Positions 59,336 through 64,000 of a DNA stretch of 64,000 nucleotides are shown one piece after another. The first letter of the stretch is position 1. Each line of letters begins with the position of its first letter. The stretch covers positions 6,428,001 through 6,492,000 of the forward strand of contig CM030709.1 in the NCBI GenBank assembly GCA_017979445.1, read 5' to 3'. The notes below the pieces were generated by a model. It saw only the letters and a program-made list of their open reading frames with translations, was not told the DNA's origin and did no database searches. A program made the position numbers and the translations under genes. This DNA is from Akebia trifoliata (taxonomy: Eukaryota > Streptophyta > Magnoliopsida > Ranunculales > Lardizabalaceae).

Positions 59336-59728
59336 ATTTTTTTCTTGCCCTTATTAGATTATCTTTTCTACCATCATCATCATCACAATCTTTAACCTCT
59401 ATTCAAAAATTGAGTCCTCCATTTAATTTTGTTCAAAGTCATGCATTGTTTGTAACTTTGTATCATTTGCCATTCCTCAATTTGCTTATAAATCTTGCCA
59501 CTCTTCTCATTTTTTAAGAAATCTTCAACTTGCATGTTCTTTAAAATCGTATAGTTATCTTTCTCATTGCAAATGCCTAAATCATTTAAATTAACATTTC
59601 ACAAGCTTATCATCGAGTAAGACTATCATATTTTCATGAATGTATTCATTTATAACTTTATGATTTTTAGTATCTCTAATCATCTATCTTAATTATGTTC
59701 AATTTACAAGTATGTTATTTCTTAGTGA

Positions 59729-60330
59729 AAATTATTTAAAGGACCCTAGTAGAGGGATTTCTTTCTAATTAGTTCCTAAGTTTTAGGACTTCTCTTAATA
59801 GTTCATTTAATAAAACTTTTTTTTTTTTTCTAATCAGTCTCTGAACCTCACTTCCCACATTTCTCATGATTGAAATGTTGAATGTGCCCTAACCATTTGA
59901 AATGATCATTTTCTTAAAAAAAATTGAATTTTTGACATCTCAATTGAGTTTCAAAGACTCTATTATAATATAAATGATTTGAGAAGAAAGAAGAAACCAT
60001 TTTCAAAGATTTTTTTCAAGCATTATGAGATGTATGTTAAAAAAAATTAAAATTTTTTTGGTTTTATTTTTGAATGAAAATCAGTCAAGGGTGGATCTTT
60101 TGGTTTGAAATAATCTAGGCAAGTTATTATGTCAAGTTTTTAGTCGGAAAAGCAGAAACAGGTGGATTTTACCACGTTGAGTTCAACAATAAATAAAAAG
60201 TGGTGAGCTCGACAATAATGAAAGACCATTAAGATATAAAAAATTTACTAAATAGACTATCGAACTAGCACCCAAAATTCAACGACTATTTATTAATAAA
60301 TCTCTTCGTCGGAGTCCTTTAAGTAACTTT
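59729..60330 (+). repeat. Dispersed repeat with AAAGGAC ends, partner of 5150-5610
   Basis: Begins TTAAAGGACCCTAGTAGAGG and ends near the complement of TTAAAGGACTCCGACGAAG, enclosing about 600 bases also found inverted at 5150-5610. Non-coding; probably a DNA transposon derivative. Confidence 0.6.
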
Positions 60331-60829
60331 CCATATTTCTTAATTGTCTATTGTTTAACTCAATAAAACATGAGTTGGGATCCGTTGACTCCTAAGAATG
60401 ACTCATGAAAAAAACACATGATCCCAACCTTTAAACACAACGTCCAATGGTTGAAATTTATGAATATCTTGATAGCACAAATCTTAGAGATACTTATCCC
60501 ATGGATCTTGACCTATAAAACACAACCAATCTTATTGTAATACACTAATAAAATAATAGTAGTAAATGAGTAAAATAAATTTCCCATGTTAACATTCAAC
60601 GGACAAGAAACCTTAACAGATTATAGCATCAGTGTTGGCTTTATTGAATGATTTAATATCTAACAATTAGCTTATATGATATCAAGGATTTGATCGAAAA
60701 TAAATAAAAAAAATTTCCCTTTTTAGCGAGTAAGATTTGAATCCTTCACATAAAAAACTATGTAAAAGTACATGGAATGATACATCATTAGAGGTACGAA
60801 TTTACTATTTATTTTTTTGAAGGTCATTG

Positions 60830-60945
60830 TGAAGTTGAGTCCTAAGCGAGTTTGAACCTAAGACTTGTGAACACTTTGTAAGACTTGTGAACACTTTCCA
60901 CACGTCTTACCAACTGGCTAAGTTGGCATCTTCCGAATTTACACA
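60830..60945 (-). mobile_element. tRNA-like SINE fragment
   Basis: The minus strand reads TTAGCCAGTTGGTAAGACGT, resembling a tRNA A box, and later TTAGGTTCAAACTCG, resembling a B box. A 20-base AAGACTTGTGAACACTTT unit is tandemly duplicated at 60,860-60,898. A related tRNA-like piece lies at 62,205-62,292. Confidence 0.5.
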
Positions 60946-61235
60946 AAAGTGTCACTTTCAATTTTTGATGGACCTGTGCATATGTAGTTAATTTGATTGG
61001 TGATTTCTATTTATCAATTTTTCATGGTTGCGTACTAACTATTGACGTGATCATTATTTGATATTGAAATAAAAGGCCAATCTCATTGATTAAATTAATT
61101 TTTTATTTATTAGTAAATGTAACTATAGACGATCAAACATGATGATGTTAGTGGGCCCAATTGAGTGGGTCTTAGTGTAAGCACCTTTGTTCCCAAAGAT
61201 AAAAAAGAAGCTAAAACATCTTTTATCTAGAGAGT

Positions 61236-61355
61236 TGATATTGCAACACCAATTTTTACTAACGCCACACCAATTATGTGAAATTCTTGGAATATTTATA
61301 AAAGAATTGGTGTGGCATTAGTAAAAGCTGGTTTGACAATAGTAGCTCTCTTTAT
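61236..61355. mobile_element. Foldback MITE ('CACACCAACTTTTACT' family), copy 2
   Basis: CAACACCAATTTTTACTAAC, then CACACCAATT, is repeated in inverted form as AATTGGTGTGGCATTAGTAA. Same family as 28,015-28,130. Confidence 0.7.
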
Positions 61356-63821
61356 CTGTGATGAGTTGGAGGTTGAGTTTTGCAATAAAAGTTATTTCTT
61401 GGCGAGACCACGGGTTTGTCCTATTGTGCTCAATGCACATGGAAATTAGGTGAAAAGTCATGCGAGACTCATCATCCAAGAGACACGTGTTCATAGTCCA
61501 AGTTCTCTAAGTCGTACACGAGCCATGCGTGACCCAACGCTACAAGTCACCACGTGTCCCAAAGGCCGCTTGGTGAGGCACATGGGAAAAGGTAGGCTAC
61601 ACGTACCTATAGCTGCTACCTAGTTCTGCAACTAAGAAAATCTGTAAACAATCTAGACCGTTGATGGTCGAACACAGCATAAATCTCGAGAAACTTCCGA
61701 AGCTTCCTATTGGTTGACTTTTCTGTTAGTTGGATGTTGGACCGTTTTGAATATGTTTCCACATTGTACTGTTGTTTTCGGGCTTGGACTTGACCCATGG
61801 CTTTAAAACTGGGTCTGTTTCGGATTTAATTTTTATTGGAGCAAGAGCTGAATGGGACAGGTCTTGGTCAGCTTTCCACTCTGAATTCTATCCGTCTTTG
61901 ACTTGACCAGTGGTCAACTTCCTATTGTTCGACCTTTCGAACACTCAAAAGCCATGCTTGAAACCCCTTTGCCGCAAAAGTGTGTACCATGACCCACCCA
62001 AATGTTATTTGCAAATGGGCCCTCATTTTTGCCTAGTGAGATACTATTTTGGCCCATCGGTCATTTAATATTTCTTTAGCACCTTTTTTATGGATCTATG
62101 CCCTAAAATATAACTAATTCAATTTCTAAGGTACTTAAAACTATAATTCATCTACTTCTCATTTTATTTATTTATTTGGATTGGTAAGTTTATTTTTAAT
62201 GAGTTCAGTAACTCGGACTTGGCAAGATTTGAACATAAGTCTTTGGTATCATCACCCAAACATTTTACCAACTAAGCTAGTTGGCACTTATTGATTCATC
62301 TTTTTAAGAGAGATTATCCATTTTAAGCTCAAATATATAGTTTACATGAAAATTTGATGAACTCTATATATTTATATAATAAAATATAACGGTGGATCCC
62401 TTCGACTAGAATTTTATGAGGTATAAAGATTGAGACAAATGAGTAAGGTTCATACAACCCAAATTTATTATCTCCCTTCAACTTATTGCATTTTCTCTCC
62501 TCTCCTTTTTTCAATATTACTCCTCTAATTTTACTATATTTCCTATTTTACCCCTTTAATCCCAAAAAGGATACTTGAGTTGTAGGCTCAAGCAAACTCT
62601 AGTATCCACTAAGTTTAGAAGGTAGAGAAGCCTTCAACCATTCACAATTTTAAAAAAAAAAAAAAAATTTATATTGGTAATATGAATTGGTTTTGGGTAC
62701 CCGAATTAGTTCCAATATTTTTTATTCCAATCAATTCCATTCCTTTTAGACCCAACTCTAATCGGGTATAGCAAGAAAGGGATCAATTTGGAATTGGGAT
62801 TTTTAGTTTTGATTTTGGTTAAATGGGTACCCATTTACAGCCCTATATAAAAGGACAAATAAATTCTAGCAATGGAATTTGAGTATTTTTTTTTTTCCCC
62901 TCATTTAAGTGTAGGGTCAGATTTCTACAATCCACATGCCTCAAAATTCATGTAAACATCAATCACAACTTCCCTATTTCATCCATCTAATGATCGATTG
63001 TGAGAAGCCAACACCTTGGCCACGGTCGCATAGTCATGAAATGGCCAAGGTACCATCCCTAGGCCTAGAGGTGTCCACATGATTAAATGATTTAAGCTCA
63101 AGACACCCTTAGCAATTTGGCAACTCAGACCAACTTACTCGTCGAGTAGAAAGTTTGACCAGCTAAGAAAAAAACCTTTCACAAGATCCGTAACTCGTTC
63201 TCACTAAAACCTTGCATTAGTGGTACATCCTCTAATCCCCAGGAGAAAACCATGTGAATGAGATTTAATTTTACTTGTTGGTTGTCGGTAGAAAACCATA
63301 TGGTAAAGCATGTTGAATGATATTTTTGTCTAAGGAGTATGAATTGGTCGCATTTGCATTAATTTTCAATTTTTTTTTACTAAAACTAGTTTCCTCTACA
63401 AGTCCTCACTCTTTTGCCTTCATCAACTAATTTGACTGTTGGACTATCATTGACAAGCACCACATCGATCACTAAGAGTGAAGAGTTCAAATATCTCGTC
63501 GGATAGTAAAACATCTCCCAACAACAAATACTTCGAGGAACACAAATAGCCTTGGCTCACATTGGGCCTAAATCTGTTTGTGTATATTATAAAAAGATGA
63601 GTTTATGGGGCTTGAGCTCGATTGAGTTTCATTTGTAAGCGGACATGTACTCTCAAGTCTCACCCATAAATCCTAAAGCCTTTGGTTATATATAATAACG
63701 TAGGGCCCCCATTGGGCCAGTTCGTATAAATGATGTGCTGGAATGGTCTTGGGCTGCAGAGTTGGCCCACATTTTGGATCGTGTGCACTCCTAATTTCTT
63801 TCTCCATATTATGAATAGTAA
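61356..63821. other. Intergenic stretch near the right end of the window
   Basis: No gene is supported; frames at 61,616, 62,329 and 63,660 (minus) show no family features. A hAT-like right end, GGGTACCCATTTACAGCCCT, lies near 62,825-62,845, and a tRNA-like SINE piece at 62,205-62,292. Confidence 0.5.
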
Positions 63822-63990
63822 AACCATGGTTTTTAAACATGTCCAAGACCAAGACATATCACCCGAGTTAACTCGGTATCTGAGCTGAACGAGACCAACT
63901 CACAAAGTATTGTAAGACGATTGCGTATCATGAGATAAACGAGTCGTCTTGAACGATATTTTCCAATATCTTGGGCAATACAAATGAGAC
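63822..63990 (+). repeat. 'CATGGTTT-ACTCG' repeat, left end, running toward the window end
   Basis: CCATGGTTTTTAAACATGTC followed by CACCCGAGTTAACTCGGTAT and GAACGAGAC motifs matches the left half of 47,846-48,074. The right end is outside or diverged. Confidence 0.65.
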
Positions 63991-64000
63991 AGCGCAGAAA

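Overview
This is AT-rich nuclear DNA from a seed plant, most likely a dicot or other broad-leaved angiosperm. The evidence is small genes with GT..AG introns, plant-only families (DUF674, DUF1635, trihelix factors, PsbP-like chloroplast proteins) and a dense background of plant transposons. No species can be named from the sequence. It is a gene-poor region: six complete protein genes plus one very probable complete DUF674 paralogue, scattered among decayed gene copies and mobile elements.

Region 1 (1-18,990) is a tandem array of DUF674 genes. Three two-exon genes are intact (749, 6540, 8663). Decayed relatives lie at 12,456, 13,724 and 17,010, and two more lie beyond at 33,069 and 34,969. 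The array holds two partial copies of one block. Positions 1-2292 match 12,934-15,259, and about 7,920-11,370 matches 16,424-18,800. Position 2292 abuts a 100-N assembly gap, so one of the first pair may be an assembly artefact.

Region 2 (18,993-26,116) is a complete-ended CACTA (En/Spm) transposon of about 7.1 kb with a GGA target duplication. It carries broken transposase pieces and a 202-codon open fragment of a glucuronoxylan 4-O-methyltransferase (DUF579) gene, which makes it a gene-capturing CACTA element. It sits inside the second DUF674 block.

Region 3 (26,120-36,400) has no intact gene. It holds hAT- and Mutator-type miniature elements, several with clear target duplications, and two DUF674 pseudogenes.

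Region 4 (36,405-55,573) is the gene-bearing part: a trihelix transcription factor gene (minus), RPL23A (plus, with a LINE and other repeats in intron 1), PPL1 (minus, eight exons, chloroplast thylakoid lumen) and a DUF1635 gene (minus). LINE debris separates the trihelix gene from RPL23A. These are unrelated housekeeping or regulatory genes; no operon-like cooperation is expected.

Region 5 (55,574-64,000) is intergenic: tRNA-derived SINEs, a twin-hairpin Mutator MITE, Helitron-like and other repeats, and no convincing gene.

Exon boundaries were placed by hand from GT/AG sites, reading frame and family knowledge. No transcript or database evidence was available.
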